Below are positions 44,921-53,880 of a stretch of DNA of 64,000 bases, in pieces. The position numbers and the translations under genes were made by a program. The stretch lies in assembly GCF_000328525.1 (NCBI RefSeq), contig NC_019964.1, positions 1,116,001 to 1,180,000 on the forward strand. Reading direction: 5' to 3'. Origin of the DNA: Halovivax ruber XH-70 (GTDB taxonomy: Archaea > Halobacteriota > Halobacteria > Halobacteriales > Natrialbaceae). Under the pieces are notes generated by a model. That model saw only the letters and a list, made by a program, of their open reading frames with translations. It did no database searches and was not told where the DNA came from. Within the stretch, counting starts at the first letter, position 1; each line of letters starts with the position of its first letter.

Positions 44921-45153
44921 GAAGCTTCCGAAGCCATCACCCCGGTGAGTCATTCACGCGCCTGAGTCTCCCGAATAGCGCAATATTTGCGCCAGTGGCT
45001 GGTGAATTATTCTGCGGATACCGGGTCGTACCGAGGCGGTCGTTTGCCTTCGTTCGTCCACGTTGAGCGGCCCACCTCGTGATGTGATCGTTTCCACATT
45101 CCCACTCGGATGTACGCGACCGCCCTCGTCAGCTGTGAAGCACCCACCGCCGT

Positions 45154-45206
45154 CCTCCTCCTATCGTCCAACCCTCCTCCTATCGTCCAGTCCAACCCCT
45201 CCTATC
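45154..45206. repeat. 19-bp direct repeat at the hmgA 3' end
   Basis: CCTCCTCCTATCGTCCA occurs at 45154-45170 and identically at 45173-45189, with a partial third copy (CCTCCTATC) at 45198-45206 that runs into the hmgA stop codon (45202-45204). The strand bias is strong: pyrimidine-rich on plus, purine-rich on minus, where it forms the hmgA mRNA 3' end. It may be part of a termination region or simple slippage DNA. Confidence 0.75.
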
Positions 45207-46434
45207 TTCCGAGGTCTTCGTGCGCGCTTGCGAGGTGCCGCGAGGAGAGGGCGGCGAGCAGGGAGAGTTCGCCCGCCAGCGCGCCGACGGCGATGACCTC
45301 GGCCAGCGCGTTCGCATTCTCACCGGCGGGCTCTCCACTGCCACGCAGGTCGAGGACGTCGAGCGCTTCGGCCTGGGTCGGCAGTTTCGTGCCGCCGCCG
45401 ACGGTGCCGACCTGGAGGGAGGCCAGCGAGATGCTGGCGTAGAGGTCTTCGGACCCGTCTTCGTCACGCTCACGGGTCTCCATCGTCGTGATCGCGTTCG
45501 AGCCCTCGACCACGTGAGCCTCGTCCTGGCCCGTCGCGAGGAAGGCCGCGGCGACGACGTTCGCCGCGTGTGCGTTGAACCCGAGGCTGCCGGCCTTCGC
45601 GCTACCGATCAGGTTCTTGCGAGTGTTGGCCTCGACGATCCCCTCGGCCGTGGTTCCCAGCCGATCCTCGACGAGTTCTCCGGGGATGACGACGTCTGCG
45701 GTGACCGACCGGCCGCGTCCTTCCACCGCGTTGATCGCTGCAGGCTTCTTGTCCGAACAGAGGTTGCCCGACACCGCGACGAGCGAGGCTGGCGTCTCGG
45801 CCTCCACGACGTCGCAGGCTTCGCGGGTCGCGATCGTGACCATGTTCATCCCCATCGCGTCTTTCGTGTCGTAGGCGAAGCGGAGGTAGACGGAGTCGCC
45901 GACGACGTAGGGCTCGACGCCGAGCAGTTCGCCGTGGCTGGTCGTCGACTCGGCCGCCTCGCGGAGGTCGGCTTCGTGCGACTCGACCCACTCGACGGTC
46001 TCGGCCGCTTCGGCGACGCCGTCGACCCGGAAAACCGGCGCGCGCGTCATTCCGTTCTTCGTCACGCGGGCGGTCGAGCCACCTGCGTCGTCGATGACGG
46101 AGAGGCCGCGGTTGACGGAGGCGACTAGCGCGCCCTCGGTCGTCGCGAGCGGGAGATAGTACTCGCCGCTGGCCGCCCCACCGTCGACGGCGACCGGACC
46201 GGCGACGCCCATGGGGATCTGGGCAGCACCGATCATGTTCTCGATGGCCGTGTCGGCTGCCTCGGCGGCCGGGAACGAGTAGTCGCCGATCGTCTCGAGG
46301 GTCGTGTCGGTTTCGGCCTCCAGCAATCGGCGACGGGCCTCGGCTGCGGTGTCTGAGTCCGCGTGGTCGTCCAGTTCGTACAGTCGAAGCTCGCCGTCGC
46401 GGACGCGGTCGGCCAGGGTCTCGGCGTCGCTCAT
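45202..46434 (-). CDS. hmgA: 3-hydroxy-3-methylglutaryl-CoA reductase (class I)
   Basis: A 410-residue NADPH-dependent HMG-CoA reductase producing mevalonate for archaeal isoprenoid lipids; in haloarchaea it is the target of statins such as mevinolin. Signatures include ENMIGAAQIPMGVAGPVAVD (substrate-binding), YDTKDAMGMNMVTIATREAC (NADPH/catalytic Asp) and VGTVGGGTKLPTQAEALDVL. The length is normal for the catalytic domain without membrane anchor. A TATA-like TGTTAGG (46459-46465) lies 28 bases upstream. It is the second most upstream gene before a divergent amidohydrolase. Confidence 0.96.
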   Translation of the reverse strand: MSDAETLADRVRDGELRLYELDDHADSDTAAEARRRLLEAETDTTLETIGDYSFPAAEAADTAIENMIGAAQIPMGVAGPVAVDGGAASGEYYLPLATTEGALVASVNRGLSVIDDAGGSTARVTKNGMTRAPVFRVDGVAEAAETVEWVESHEADLREAAESTTSHGELLGVEPYVVGDSVYLRFAYDTKDAMGMNMVTIATREACDVVEAETPASLVAVSGNLCSDKKPAAINAVEGRGRSVTADVVIPGELVEDRLGTTAEGIVEANTRKNLIGSAKAGSLGFNAHAANVVAAAFLATGQDEAHVVEGSNAITTMETRERDEDGSEDLYASISLASLQVGTVGGGTKLPTQAEALDVLDLRGSGEPAGENANALAEVIAVGALAGELSLLAALSSRHLASAHEDLGR

Positions 46435-46458
46435 GCGTCAGTCGAGACGGGGCCCGGT

Positions 46459-46465
46459 CCTAACA
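46459..46465 (-). promoter_or_regulatory. TATA-like element of hmgA
   Basis: TGTTAGG on the minus strand is centred 28 bases before the hmgA ATG at 46434. Confidence 0.4.
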
Positions 46466-46599
46466 GTTGCTGATTCCGTTCGATCCTGTGCTCCCCGCGA
46501 CGCCACGGATAACCATCGGCGATCGTGACGCGGTGGCGATCCCCGCCGCGATTCGCCGGAGGCGCAATCGTTTTGGGACTGCCACGCACCGGTCAGGTC

Positions 46600-48213
46600 A
46601 TGACCGAGGCTGCAGATCTCGTCTTGCTCGACGGGGACGTCCACACCCTGGCGGGGGCGACCGACGGCACTGGCACAGTCACGATAGCCGACGAAGGGGA
46701 GTCAGCGGACGTTCAGGAGGCGATCGCGATTCGCGACGGCGAGATCGTCCGCGTCGGACGAACCGTCGAGATCGAACACCTCAAGGGCGTCGAGACGACC
46801 GTGATCGATTGTGCGGGACGAACGGTCGTACCGGGATTTATCGACGCACACACGCACATGGAAACGCAGGGCCTGTACCTTGTCCACGCGGATCTCTCCG
46901 ACGCCGCGAGTCTCGACGACGCGCTCGACGAACTAGACCGTCAGGCCGAGACCGGCCGTGAGTGGATCCTCGGATTCGGCTACGACGAGAGCGAGTGGCC
47001 CGAATCGCGCTACCCGACACGGGAGGATCTGGACGCGATCAGCGAGGAACGGCCCGTCGTCGCGATGCGCGTCGATATGCACACCGCGTCGCTCAACTCC
47101 GTCGCGCTCGACCGATTGCTCCCCGACCTCCCGGCCGACGACGTCCGGACGGCAGACGGTGAGCCGACCGGTGTGGTCGTCGAGGACGCCGCAACTCAGG
47201 TCTGGGGTGGCTCGGACGACTCTGACGCGGAGACGCGTGAACTCGTGACGGCGGCGATCGACCACGCCACCTCGCTCGGGGTCACCGGCGTCCACGAGAA
47301 AGTTCGCCACTCCCGCGCGCCGCGAATCTACCGCGAACTGGATCGCGACGGCGACCTCGACTGTCGGGTCCGGCTCGATTACTGGAGCGATCATCTGGAG
47401 ACGGCGATCGACGTCGGCCTCGCGACGAACGCGGGGAGTGACTTCGTCCGAACCGGCGGGATCAAGTCCTTCACCGACGGGAGTATCGGCGCCCGGACGG
47501 CGAAGCTCTTCGAACCGTACGAGGACCTCGACGGCACGGGATCCGACGCCAGCGAGGAGGGCCCCGACGACGGCCGCGGCCAGTGGGTCGTCGAGCCCGA
47601 CGAACTCCGCGAGGTCGCTACCCGGGCCGTCGACTACGACTTCCAGCTGACCGTCCACGCGATCGGCGACGAGGCGATCGGGGCGGCGGTCGACGTCCTC
47701 GCCGACACGGAGACCGCACCGACCGCTCGTCACCGCATCGAACACGTCGAACTCGCGACCGACGAACAACTCGCCTCGATGGCCGACGCGGGGATCGTCG
47801 CGTCGATGCAGCCGAACTTCCACCAGTGGGCCCAGCCGGGCGGGCTGTACGACCAGCGCCTCGGCGAAGGGCGGCGAAAACGATCCAATCGGCTCCGAGC
47901 AGTCCTCGACGCGGGTGCCCCGCTCGCGTTCGGCTCCGATAGCATGCCGCTCGACCCGCTGCTCGGGATCCACCACGCCGTCAACGCACCGACGGCGTCC
48001 CAGCGACTCTCGGTGACTGAAGCCATTCGCGCGTACACCATCGGTGCGGCGTATGCCGGATTCGACGAGGACCGACTCGGGACGATCGAGGTGGGGAAGC
48101 GAGCCGATCTCGCCGTGCTCTCGGAGTCGCCCTGGGACGAACCGGATGGGATCGACGAGATCGATGTCGTGGCGACGCTCGTCGACGGCTCACTCGTCTT
48201 CGACGATCGCTGA
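46600..48213 (+). CDS. Amidohydrolase (YtcJ-like, metal-dependent)
   Basis: A 537-residue amidohydrolase-superfamily enzyme of the YtcJ/exoenzyme-regulatory-like group. The metal-binding HxH is in FIDAHTHMETQG (about residue 85); further ligands are expected in LTVHAIGDEAIG and RIEHVELATDEQ (His). The C-terminal strand part is GKRADLAVLSESPWDEPDGI, the composite beta-sandwich. The family hydrolyses amides or imines; the natural substrate here is unknown. The start at ATG 46600 gives MTEAADLVLLDGDVHTLAG; the open frame extends 25 codons upstream. It is divergent from hmgA. Confidence 0.88.
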   Translation: MTEAADLVLLDGDVHTLAGATDGTGTVTIADEGESADVQEAIAIRDGEIVRVGRTVEIEHLKGVETTVIDCAGRTVVPGFIDAHTHMETQGLYLVHADLSDAASLDDALDELDRQAETGREWILGFGYDESEWPESRYPTREDLDAISEERPVVAMRVDMHTASLNSVALDRLLPDLPADDVRTADGEPTGVVVEDAATQVWGGSDDSDAETRELVTAAIDHATSLGVTGVHEKVRHSRAPRIYRELDRDGDLDCRVRLDYWSDHLETAIDVGLATNAGSDFVRTGGIKSFTDGSIGARTAKLFEPYEDLDGTGSDASEEGPDDGRGQWVVEPDELREVATRAVDYDFQLTVHAIGDEAIGAAVDVLADTETAPTARHRIEHVELATDEQLASMADAGIVASMQPNFHQWAQPGGLYDQRLGEGRRKRSNRLRAVLDAGAPLAFGSDSMPLDPLLGIHHAVNAPTASQRLSVTEAIRAYTIGAAYAGFDEDRLGTIEVGKRADLAVLSESPWDEPDGIDEIDVVATLVDGSLVFDDR

Positions 48214-48271
48214 ATCGGGTGCCGGCTCGACTCGCCTGTGGCGATCGCACGGACTGGGACGAATCCTTCGC

Positions 48272-48277
48272 TTTTAA
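48272..48277 (+). promoter_or_regulatory. TATA element of the 48304 gene
   Basis: TTTTAA is centred 29 bases before the ATG at 48304, indicating a leaderless mRNA and supporting this start over the upstream in-frame one. Confidence 0.5.
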
Positions 48278-48303
48278 CTGCTCGCCCGGACGAATTCGTC
48301 TCG

Positions 48304-48738
48304 ATGAGTACTCGTTCCTCTGGCCACGTCGGTCTCAGTCTGTTACTCGCCGGCTTCGGTCTCTATCTCCCGCTCAGCTACGGCTACTCGCTGTGGGTGG
48401 CGCCGACCGGGAAAGCGGGGGCCGCCGGTCGCCTGTGGCTGGGTGCGTTCGTCGTTCTCGTGGTGCTCGCTTCTGTGCTCGGGATCGTTTCGGGTCTGCT
48501 TGTGTGGGCTCGCTCGCAGCGGGGGCGCACGCTCGGCTATCTGTTCGTTCTCACCTGGGTCCTTCTCGAAGCGCTCGCACTCTGGGGTTGGATCGAGGGC
48601 CCGCTGATCGCACCCGTCGTCGTCCGTGACCCGATGGCTCCCGCGGTTCGACTCTGGGTCGCCCTCTCGATCGGCCTCTTCATCTGGGGGTGGGCTAGCG
48701 AGTACCTTACCAGCCCCTCCACGCAGGACCCGGCGTAG
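48304..48738 (+). CDS. Four-helix membrane protein, function unknown
   Basis: A 144-residue membrane protein with four predicted helices, at about residues 8-30, 43-65, 77-97 and 113-133 (LLLAGFGLYLPLSYGYSLWV, LWLGAFVVLVVLASVLGIVS, LGYLFVLTWVLLEALALWGW, ALSIGLFIWGWASEYL). Short hydrophilic loops and no soluble domain. No known family motif is visible. It lies 90 bases after the amidohydrolase and 78 before the epimerase on the same strand, but its own TATA suggests separate transcription. Confidence 0.7.
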   Translation: MSTRSSGHVGLSLLLAGFGLYLPLSYGYSLWVAPTGKAGAAGRLWLGAFVVLVVLASVLGIVSGLLVWARSQRGRTLGYLFVLTWVLLEALALWGWIEGPLIAPVVVRDPMAPAVRLWVALSIGLFIWGWASEYLTSPSTQDPA

Positions 48739-48786
48739 TCGTCGTGTCGCGTCGGCCCGATTTCAGCCGGTTCCGACTCCGGCATC

Positions 48787-48793
48787 GTTATTG
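48787..48793 (+). promoter_or_regulatory. TATA-like element of the epimerase gene
   Basis: GTTATTG is centred 27 bases before the ATG at 48817. Confidence 0.4.
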
Positions 48794-48816
48794 TCCGCAG
48801 GGGTGATCCGATTCGT

Positions 48817-49830
48817 ATGGACCATGCGCTCGTTATCGGCGGCACGCGCTTTATCGGTCGCCACCTGGTCGAGGAGTTGCTCGAACACGACTACGACGTG
48901 ACGCTGTTCAACCGTGGGAATCACGAGAACCCGTTCGCCGACACCGACGGCGTCGACCACGTGCAGGGGGACCGGACCGACGACGGCGACCTCGTCGAGG
49001 CCGCTGCGGTCGAGCCGGACGCCGTCTTCGATTGCGTCGCGTACTTCCCGCGGGACGTCCGCCAGGCGACGACGGTGTTCGACGACGTCGACGCCTACGT
49101 CTACATCTCGAGCGGCGCTGCCTACGGCCGGGAGGACCTTCCGAAGCGCGAGGGGTTCACGCCACTTTGTGAGTGCACCGACGAGCAGGCCATCGCTGAC
49201 GAGTCGGACACCTACGGACCGCGAAAGGCCGAGGGTGATCGCGCGGTCTTCGAGGCGGCCGCCGACGGCGTCAACGCGATGAGCGTTCGCCCGCCGATCG
49301 TCTACGGCCCCCACGACTACACCGAACGCCTCGACTACTGGATCGACCGCATTCACCGCTTCGACCGCGTGGTCCTCCCCGGCGACGGGACGAACCTCTG
49401 GCACCGCGTCTACGTCGAAGACGTCGCGAGCGGGATGCGGATCGTCGCCGAGGAGGGCGAACCCGGCGAGTCGTACAACGTCGGCGACCAGCGCGCCGTA
49501 ACCCTACGTGGCATGCTCGAACTGATCGACGAGTCGCTCGCCGCCGTCGACCCCGACCACGAAGCGGGGGTCGAACTCGTCACCGCGGGCGCCCGCGAAC
49601 TCGCTGCAGCCGACCTCGCGCTCGAGGACTTCGTCCTCTACCGAGACCCGCCCCACATGCTCACCACGGAGAAGGTCGCCCAGCTCGGCTGGGAGTCGAC
49701 ACCACTGTCTGAGGCGATGGAGCGAACGGTCGACGACCACCTCGCGTCGGATCGAACCGGCCGGGAAAACGGTCCCGACCGAGCTGACGAAGAGCGAATT
49801 CTCGGCGTCCTCGATACGCTGACGGAGTAA
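48817..49830 (+). CDS. NAD-dependent epimerase/dehydratase family protein
   Basis: A 337-residue extended short-chain dehydrogenase. The dinucleotide-binding site is VIGGTRFIGRHLVEEL (GxxxxGxxG, about 6-21). The catalytic elements are YISSGAAYG (Ser) and TYGPRKAEGDR (YxxxK). SVRPPIVYGPHDYTER marks the substrate side. The proteins most like this act on nucleotide sugars, or are the archaeal/plant chloroplast-type RNA-binding-like epimerases; the substrate is not predictable. It is convergent with a membrane protein gene. Confidence 0.9.
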   Translation: MDHALVIGGTRFIGRHLVEELLEHDYDVTLFNRGNHENPFADTDGVDHVQGDRTDDGDLVEAAAVEPDAVFDCVAYFPRDVRQATTVFDDVDAYVYISSGAAYGREDLPKREGFTPLCECTDEQAIADESDTYGPRKAEGDRAVFEAAADGVNAMSVRPPIVYGPHDYTERLDYWIDRIHRFDRVVLPGDGTNLWHRVYVEDVASGMRIVAEEGEPGESYNVGDQRAVTLRGMLELIDESLAAVDPDHEAGVELVTAGARELAAADLALEDFVLYRDPPHMLTTEKVAQLGWESTPLSEAMERTVDDHLASDRTGRENGPDRADEERILGVLDTLTE

Positions 49831-49851
49831 GCCGACACCCGTCCGCGTCCG

Positions 49852-50292
49852 TCAGCGTCGCCGGACGATCCCTCTTGCCAGATCCTCTAGCACCCACAGT
49901 AACACGATAGCCGTGAGTGGGAATATCCACCAGTATACGTAGATCGCGTCCAACCGAATCGTCAACAGGGGTTCCACTCCCGAATCGAGGGCGCTTTGAA
50001 TGTCTCTCCAGCTCGTATACGTCGCACCGACGTAGAACGTCACAGCCGCGAGCAACGGTGTGTATCGCCGGTGGGCGACGGCTACGTGAACCATCACGTA
50101 ACCGATCGTGAACAGTCCGATCGCGACGTATACACTTTCCGCGACGGTGCCGACGGAAATCGGGGTAAGCAGATCGGTGACTGGCTGTCGGCGGATGGCA
50201 TGATAGAGGTAGAGAACGGCCGCAGCGTGGCACACGCCACCGATTGTAGGCAAGTGTTTGGCCTCCGGAACCTTACCCACTGGCCGAGCCAT
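49852..50292 (-). CDS. Four-helix membrane protein, function unknown
   Basis: A 146-residue membrane protein with about four helices (for example IGGVCHAAAVLYLYHAI, YVAIGLFTIGYVMVHVAVAH, LLAAVTFYVGATYTSW, YWWIFPLTAIVLLWVLEDLA). It begins MARPVGKVPEAKHLPTIG. The longer frame extends to 50625, over the divergent NRDE gene's start, so it is rejected. GGTAAAAAC (50320-50328) about 32 bases upstream is a good TATA box. No functional motif is present. Confidence 0.7.
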   Translation of the reverse strand: MARPVGKVPEAKHLPTIGGVCHAAAVLYLYHAIRRQPVTDLLTPISVGTVAESVYVAIGLFTIGYVMVHVAVAHRRYTPLLAAVTFYVGATYTSWRDIQSALDSGVEPLLTIRLDAIYVYWWIFPLTAIVLLWVLEDLARGIVRRR

Positions 50293-50397
50293 GTGTTTGT
50301 CGTAGCTACGATCGGCATTGTTTTTACCGATTTCACTGTCCTTCCCAGGTGCTGCGTCTGTCCGGTGGACCGTACCGCGTCGTCGGGTGAGAACGCC

Positions 50398-50402
50398 TTT
50401 AG
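50398..50402 (+). promoter_or_regulatory. TATA-like element of the NRDE gene
   Basis: TTTAG within CGCCTTTAGTCC is centred 26 bases before ATG 50426, indicating a leaderless mRNA. Confidence 0.45.
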
Positions 50403-50425
50403 TCCGTCCTGCGCGTGTACCGACT

Positions 50426-51169
50426 ATGTGCACGTTCATCCTCGCGTGGCAGGTGTTCGCGGAGGCACCCGTCGTCGCGGCTGCCACGCGCGACGAAGCG
50501 CTCGATCGACCCGCCGAGCCGCCGGGTCGGTATCGTGGGGATCCGGTCGTCGTCGCGCCGCGCGACGCCGAGGCCGGTGGCACCTGGATCGGCGTCAACG
50601 AACACGGGGTACTCGTCGCGCTCACGAACCGCTGGACCGACGCTGAACTGGCAGGTGAGCGATCACGCGGGAAGCTGGTCGCGGATGCACTCGCGAGCGA
50701 GTCGGCGACGGCGGCCGGCCGCCTCGTCGAGGAATCCGTCGCAGACGCCGAGTACGATGGGTTCTACCTGGCGATTGCGGACGCCGAGACGGCGACGATA
50801 CACGCCTGGGACGGGACGCTCGATCGAGTCGAGCTCGACCCTGGTGTACACGTGCTGGTCAACGTCGGACGGTCGGTCGAGCCCCAGATCCCGTCGGCCC
50901 GTGAGGAACTGGGGCGGGAACAGGCGGAGAGCGCCGTCGCCGTCCGGACCGCACTCGCGCCAGCCACCGACGAGACTGCCGAAGCGTGGCTCGATCGTGC
51001 CAGCGGCGTGATGGCCGATCACGACTACGGCGTCTGCAAACACGGCGACTCCTACGGCACGCGTTCGGCCTCACTCGTCTCGATCGGGCGGTCCATTACG
51101 TACGAATACGCCGATGGCCCGCCCTGCGAGACGCCATTCGAGTCGATCGACGTCGAAAGCCACATTTAA
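50426..51169 (+). CDS. NRDE family protein (TANGO2-like)
   Basis: A 247-residue protein of the NRDE/TANGO2 family. It begins MCTFILAWQV, so Cys2 would become the N-terminal residue after Met removal, as in Ntn-hydrolases. The family motif appears as ATRDEALDRPAEPP (TRDE instead of NRDE), followed by APRDAEAGGTWIGVNEHGVL and LTNRW. The C-terminal part ends ICKHG-like DYGVCKHGDSYGTRSASLVS. The role is unclear; TANGO2 is linked to heme/acyl-CoA handling in eukaryotes. Start is supported by the TATA at 50398. Confidence 0.87.
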   Translation: MCTFILAWQVFAEAPVVAAATRDEALDRPAEPPGRYRGDPVVVAPRDAEAGGTWIGVNEHGVLVALTNRWTDAELAGERSRGKLVADALASESATAAGRLVEESVADAEYDGFYLAIADAETATIHAWDGTLDRVELDPGVHVLVNVGRSVEPQIPSAREELGREQAESAVAVRTALAPATDETAEAWLDRASGVMADHDYGVCKHGDSYGTRSASLVSIGRSITYEYADGPPCETPFESIDVESHI

Positions 51170-51230
51170 GCGGATTGGAACCCGTTGTTGGGGTATGGAG
51201 ACAGGGTTCCGGGTACGACGTCACTGCGCC

Positions 51231-51238
51231 GAGGTGGT
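51231..51238 (+). promoter_or_regulatory. Shine-Dalgarno-like site deciding the start of the 51242 gene
   Basis: GAGGTGGT lies three bases before the GTG at 51242. It favours that start over the in-frame start 57 bases upstream, though the spacing is short. A TATA-like TTTAAG at about 51166 would give a leader of roughly 50 bases. Confidence 0.4.
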
Positions 51239-51241
51239 ATC

Positions 51242-51592
51242 GTGAGTCTCGCCGAGGTCGAAGCCGACCTGTCGGAGGACGAACGGGCCGGCCTCGAACT
51301 CGTCCGCCAGTCCGGCGGCATCCACCAGAGCGACTTCTGGAAAGAACTCGGCGTCTCCTCGCGCAAGGGGAGTCGGATCGTCGAGAACCTCGTCGAGAAG
51401 GAACTCGTCGACCGTGAGGACGCGGTCTACGATGGACACAACACCTACTACATCACGCCGACCGCGCGGGACCTCGACTTCCGCCTGCTGATGGCCGGCG
51501 ACATGCTCTCGCCGTTCATCGGCGAGGAGGAAGTCGACGCTAACAGCGACGCCTTCTCGCAGTGGATCATGAACCTCGCGTACGAGGATTGA
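51242..51592 (+). CDS. Winged-helix transcriptional regulator
   Basis: A 116-residue DNA-binding protein starting at GTG 51242 (SLAEVEADLSEDERAG). The helix-turn-helix is GGIHQSDFWKELGVSSRKGS with RIVENLVEKELVDREDAVYD as wing approach, followed by HNTYYITPTARDLD. The last 30 residues are an acidic helix. This architecture resembles the small haloarchaeal regulators of the MarR/Lrp-like type. No ligand domain is present. It follows the NRDE gene by 72 bases; its targets are unknown. Confidence 0.85.
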   Translation: MSLAEVEADLSEDERAGLELVRQSGGIHQSDFWKELGVSSRKGSRIVENLVEKELVDREDAVYDGHNTYYITPTARDLDFRLLMAGDMLSPFIGEEEVDANSDAFSQWIMNLAYED

Positions 51593-51778
51593 GGCGCCGA
51601 TCGGTGGTCCGGTGACGATCGCTTTCTTTCGTCGAACGCTCGACGGCCTCCTCGTCGCACTCGACTGGGAACCGTTCGGTACACCCGTGGATGATCTACA
51701 CGTTCGTGCCGGAGATTCTCGCACGTTGAGGACTACTGGGACCGGTCAGGACGTGAACGAGACGATAGCAACTCTGTC

Positions 51779-52225
51779 TCAGGCCCGGGACAGTTGCCGT
51801 TCGATGAGGACGTACGGGTCACGTTCGCGGTTGTAGTAGGGGACGTCGCCCGCGATCGCTTCGACGATCCGTCGGTGGACTTCCCGTGCCGCGCGAGATT
51901 CGTCGGGGGTGAGGTTGTGGCGGCCGCGAATGTCGTCCCAGAAGCCGTCGTCGAGCCAGTAGACGCCCTCGTCGTTCGACTGGTGAACCGCCCGCTCGAC
52001 GGTGAGCGGTTCGGTGCCGGCGAGCTCGCGTCCGACGAGCTGTGCCCGCGCGAGGATGGCCACGAGCTGTCGGCGGGAGACGGGAGCGTGCAGGGCGACG
52101 TCGTCGATCGTCGTTCCGAAGTACTCCTCGACGATATCGCAGGCTCGGGAGAACTCGTCGAACGCGACGTCGGTAGTAGCGTCGTGAATCATCGGCGACT
52201 GGTTCGTCTTGGTGACAGTGTACAT
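51779..52225 (-). CDS. Conserved haloarchaeal protein of unknown function
   Basis: A 148-residue mostly helical soluble protein. The sequence begins MYTVTKTNQSPMIHDATTD, and an internal Met12 is an alternative start. RACDIVEEYFGTTIDDVALH, RRQLVAILARAQLVGRELAG and ESRAAREVHRRIVEAIAGDV suggest three or more helices; the last region ends in NRERDPYVLIERQ. No Cys, membrane or catalytic motif was recognised. A TATA-like GATAAG lies about 25 bases upstream of the start. The gene is convergent with the winged-helix regulator and precedes nothing in its own operon. Confidence 0.65.
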   Translation of the reverse strand: MYTVTKTNQSPMIHDATTDVAFDEFSRACDIVEEYFGTTIDDVALHAPVSRRQLVAILARAQLVGRELAGTEPLTVERAVHQSNDEGVYWLDDGFWDDIRGRHNLTPDESRAAREVHRRIVEAIAGDVPYYNRERDPYVLIERQLSRA

Positions 52226-52290
52226 GGACGGCCGATAAAAACTTATCCCTCGACTGTCCCGGTTCGGTACTCCCCCTCGTCTCGACGCGC

Positions 52291-53556
52291 TTATTCGAGG
52301 GCGCTGGCGACCGAGATGATCGTTCGTTCGCCGAACGCGGGGCCGACGAACTGGATGCCGACGGGGAGGCCGTCCGTCTCACCGGCGGGGACAGAGATGG
52401 CCGGCAGGTCGGCCAGATTGACCGGGACCGTGTTCGCGTCGGCGAGGTAGAGCGCGAGCGGATCGTCGAGGCTCTCGCCGAGTTCGAACGGCGGGACCGG
52501 CATCGTCGGCGAGGCGAGGACGTCGACGTCGTCTAGCACGCGATCGAAATCCTGTTTGATCCAGTCACGTGCCTGCTGGGCTTTCGCGTAGTACTTGTCG
52601 TGGTAGCCTGCCGAGAGGGCGTACGTACCCAGCAGGATTCGTCGTTTCACCTCTTCGCCGAAGCCTTCCGATCGCGTCTGGGCGAACGACTCGTTCCAGT
52701 TGCCGTCGGTGTCGCTCTTGTGGCCGTATCTGACGCCGTCGTATCGAGCCAGGTTCGACGAGGCTTCGGACATGGCGATCACGTAGTAGGCCTCGACGGC
52801 CTGTTCGACCGAGGGGAGGTCGACTTCGGTCGTCGTCGCCCCCTGTGCTTCGAGGGATTCGAGGGCGCTCTCGAACGTCTCCCGGACCCCCTCGTCGGCC
52901 CCTTCGACGAGCTGCGTCGGGACGCCGATCGTCATCCCGTCGACCGACCCGTCAGCCGCGTCGGCGTAGGAACCCTCACCCGGATCCGATCGCGTGGTCG
53001 CGTCGCAGTCGTCGGGACCGGCGATCACGTCGAGCAGCGACGCCGCCTCGGAGACGGTCGGTGCCAGCGGCCCGATCTGTTCTAAGCTGTTCGCGTACGC
53101 GATCAACCCGTAGCGAGAGACGAGGCCGTAGGTCGGCTTGATGCCGACGACGCCGCAGAACGCCGCCGGACACCGGATCGATCCGCCGGTGTCACTCCCG
53201 AGTGCGAGATCGGCGTCGCCGGCCGCGACGGCGGCCGCGGAGCCACCGGAGGAGCCGCCGGGGACGTGTCCCGGTGCGGCCGGGTTGTCGGTCGGTCCGA
53301 CGAACGAGGTCTCGGTCGTCGTCCCCATCCCGAACTCGTCCATGTTGGCTTTCCCGACGATCGTCGCCCCCGCATCGTGGACGCGTTCGACCACGGTCGC
53401 GTCGTACGGTGGCACGTAGTCTTCGAGCATGGCCGACCCGCAGGTCGTTCTGACGCCCTCCGTGGAGATGTTGTCCTTGATTGCGATCGTCTTCCCTGCG
53501 AGCACACCGTCTTCGGCGCCGCCGAGTTCGGTTTCGGTGATGAATGCGTCGGACAT
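52291..53556 (-). CDS. gatA: Aspartyl/glutamyl-tRNA amidotransferase subunit A
   Basis: A 421-residue amidase subunit that releases ammonia from Gln/Asn for GatB. The Ser-cisSer-Lys triad is visible: Lys27 in TIAIKDNIS, cis-Ser102 in PGGSSGGSAAAV and nucleophile Ser126 in SDTGGSIRCP; the 24-residue spacing between the two Ser matches known GatA. It is shorter at the N-terminus than bacterial GatA (Lys near 79), which is usual in haloarchaea. It starts two bases after the gatC stop; the GatB gene is at 24569-26059. Confidence 0.96.
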   Translation of the reverse strand: MSDAFITETELGGAEDGVLAGKTIAIKDNISTEGVRTTCGSAMLEDYVPPYDATVVERVHDAGATIVGKANMDEFGMGTTTETSFVGPTDNPAAPGHVPGGSSGGSAAAVAAGDADLALGSDTGGSIRCPAAFCGVVGIKPTYGLVSRYGLIAYANSLEQIGPLAPTVSEAASLLDVIAGPDDCDATTRSDPGEGSYADAADGSVDGMTIGVPTQLVEGADEGVRETFESALESLEAQGATTTEVDLPSVEQAVEAYYVIAMSEASSNLARYDGVRYGHKSDTDGNWNESFAQTRSEGFGEEVKRRILLGTYALSAGYHDKYYAKAQQARDWIKQDFDRVLDDVDVLASPTMPVPPFELGESLDDPLALYLADANTVPVNLADLPAISVPAGETDGLPVGIQFVGPAFGERTIISVASALE

Positions 53557-53558
53557 GA

Positions 53559-53837
53559 TCAGGAGACGTTCGGCCCTTTGAAGCGGCCATCTTCGGTTTC
53601 CGGGGCGTTCTCGAGTGCTTGTGCCGACGAGAGCGAGTCACGTCTCTCGTCCGGCCGCAGGACGTTCGTTAGTTCGGCCGACCGTTCGACCGAGGGGACG
53701 TCTTCGAGCGTCTCGAAGGCGTCGAGGATCTCCTCGAACTGCGTGGTGAACCGATCGACTTCGTCGTCCGCGAGTGCGACCCGTGCCAGGGACGCGACGT
53801 GGCGGACGTCCTTTTCGGTGACGGCGTCCTCGCTCAT
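53559..53837 (-). CDS. gatC: Aspartyl/glutamyl-tRNA amidotransferase subunit C
   Basis: A 92-residue GatC that wraps the GatA-GatB interface. Typical sequence: VRHVASLARVALADDEVDRF, TQFEEILDAFETLEDVPSVE, and the C-terminal VLRPDERRDSLSSAQALENA. It starts MSEDAVTEKD at 53837 and is followed by gatA with only two bases between them, a clear operon. The upstream 474 bases hold a 13-bp direct repeat (53881-53903) that may be part of its promoter. Confidence 0.95.
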   Translation of the reverse strand: MSEDAVTEKDVRHVASLARVALADDEVDRFTTQFEEILDAFETLEDVPSVERSAELTNVLRPDERRDSLSSAQALENAPETEDGRFKGPNVS

Positions 53838-53880
53838 GCGCGATGTGACTCCCCTGCCGGGAGTAAGGGTTTCGATACGT

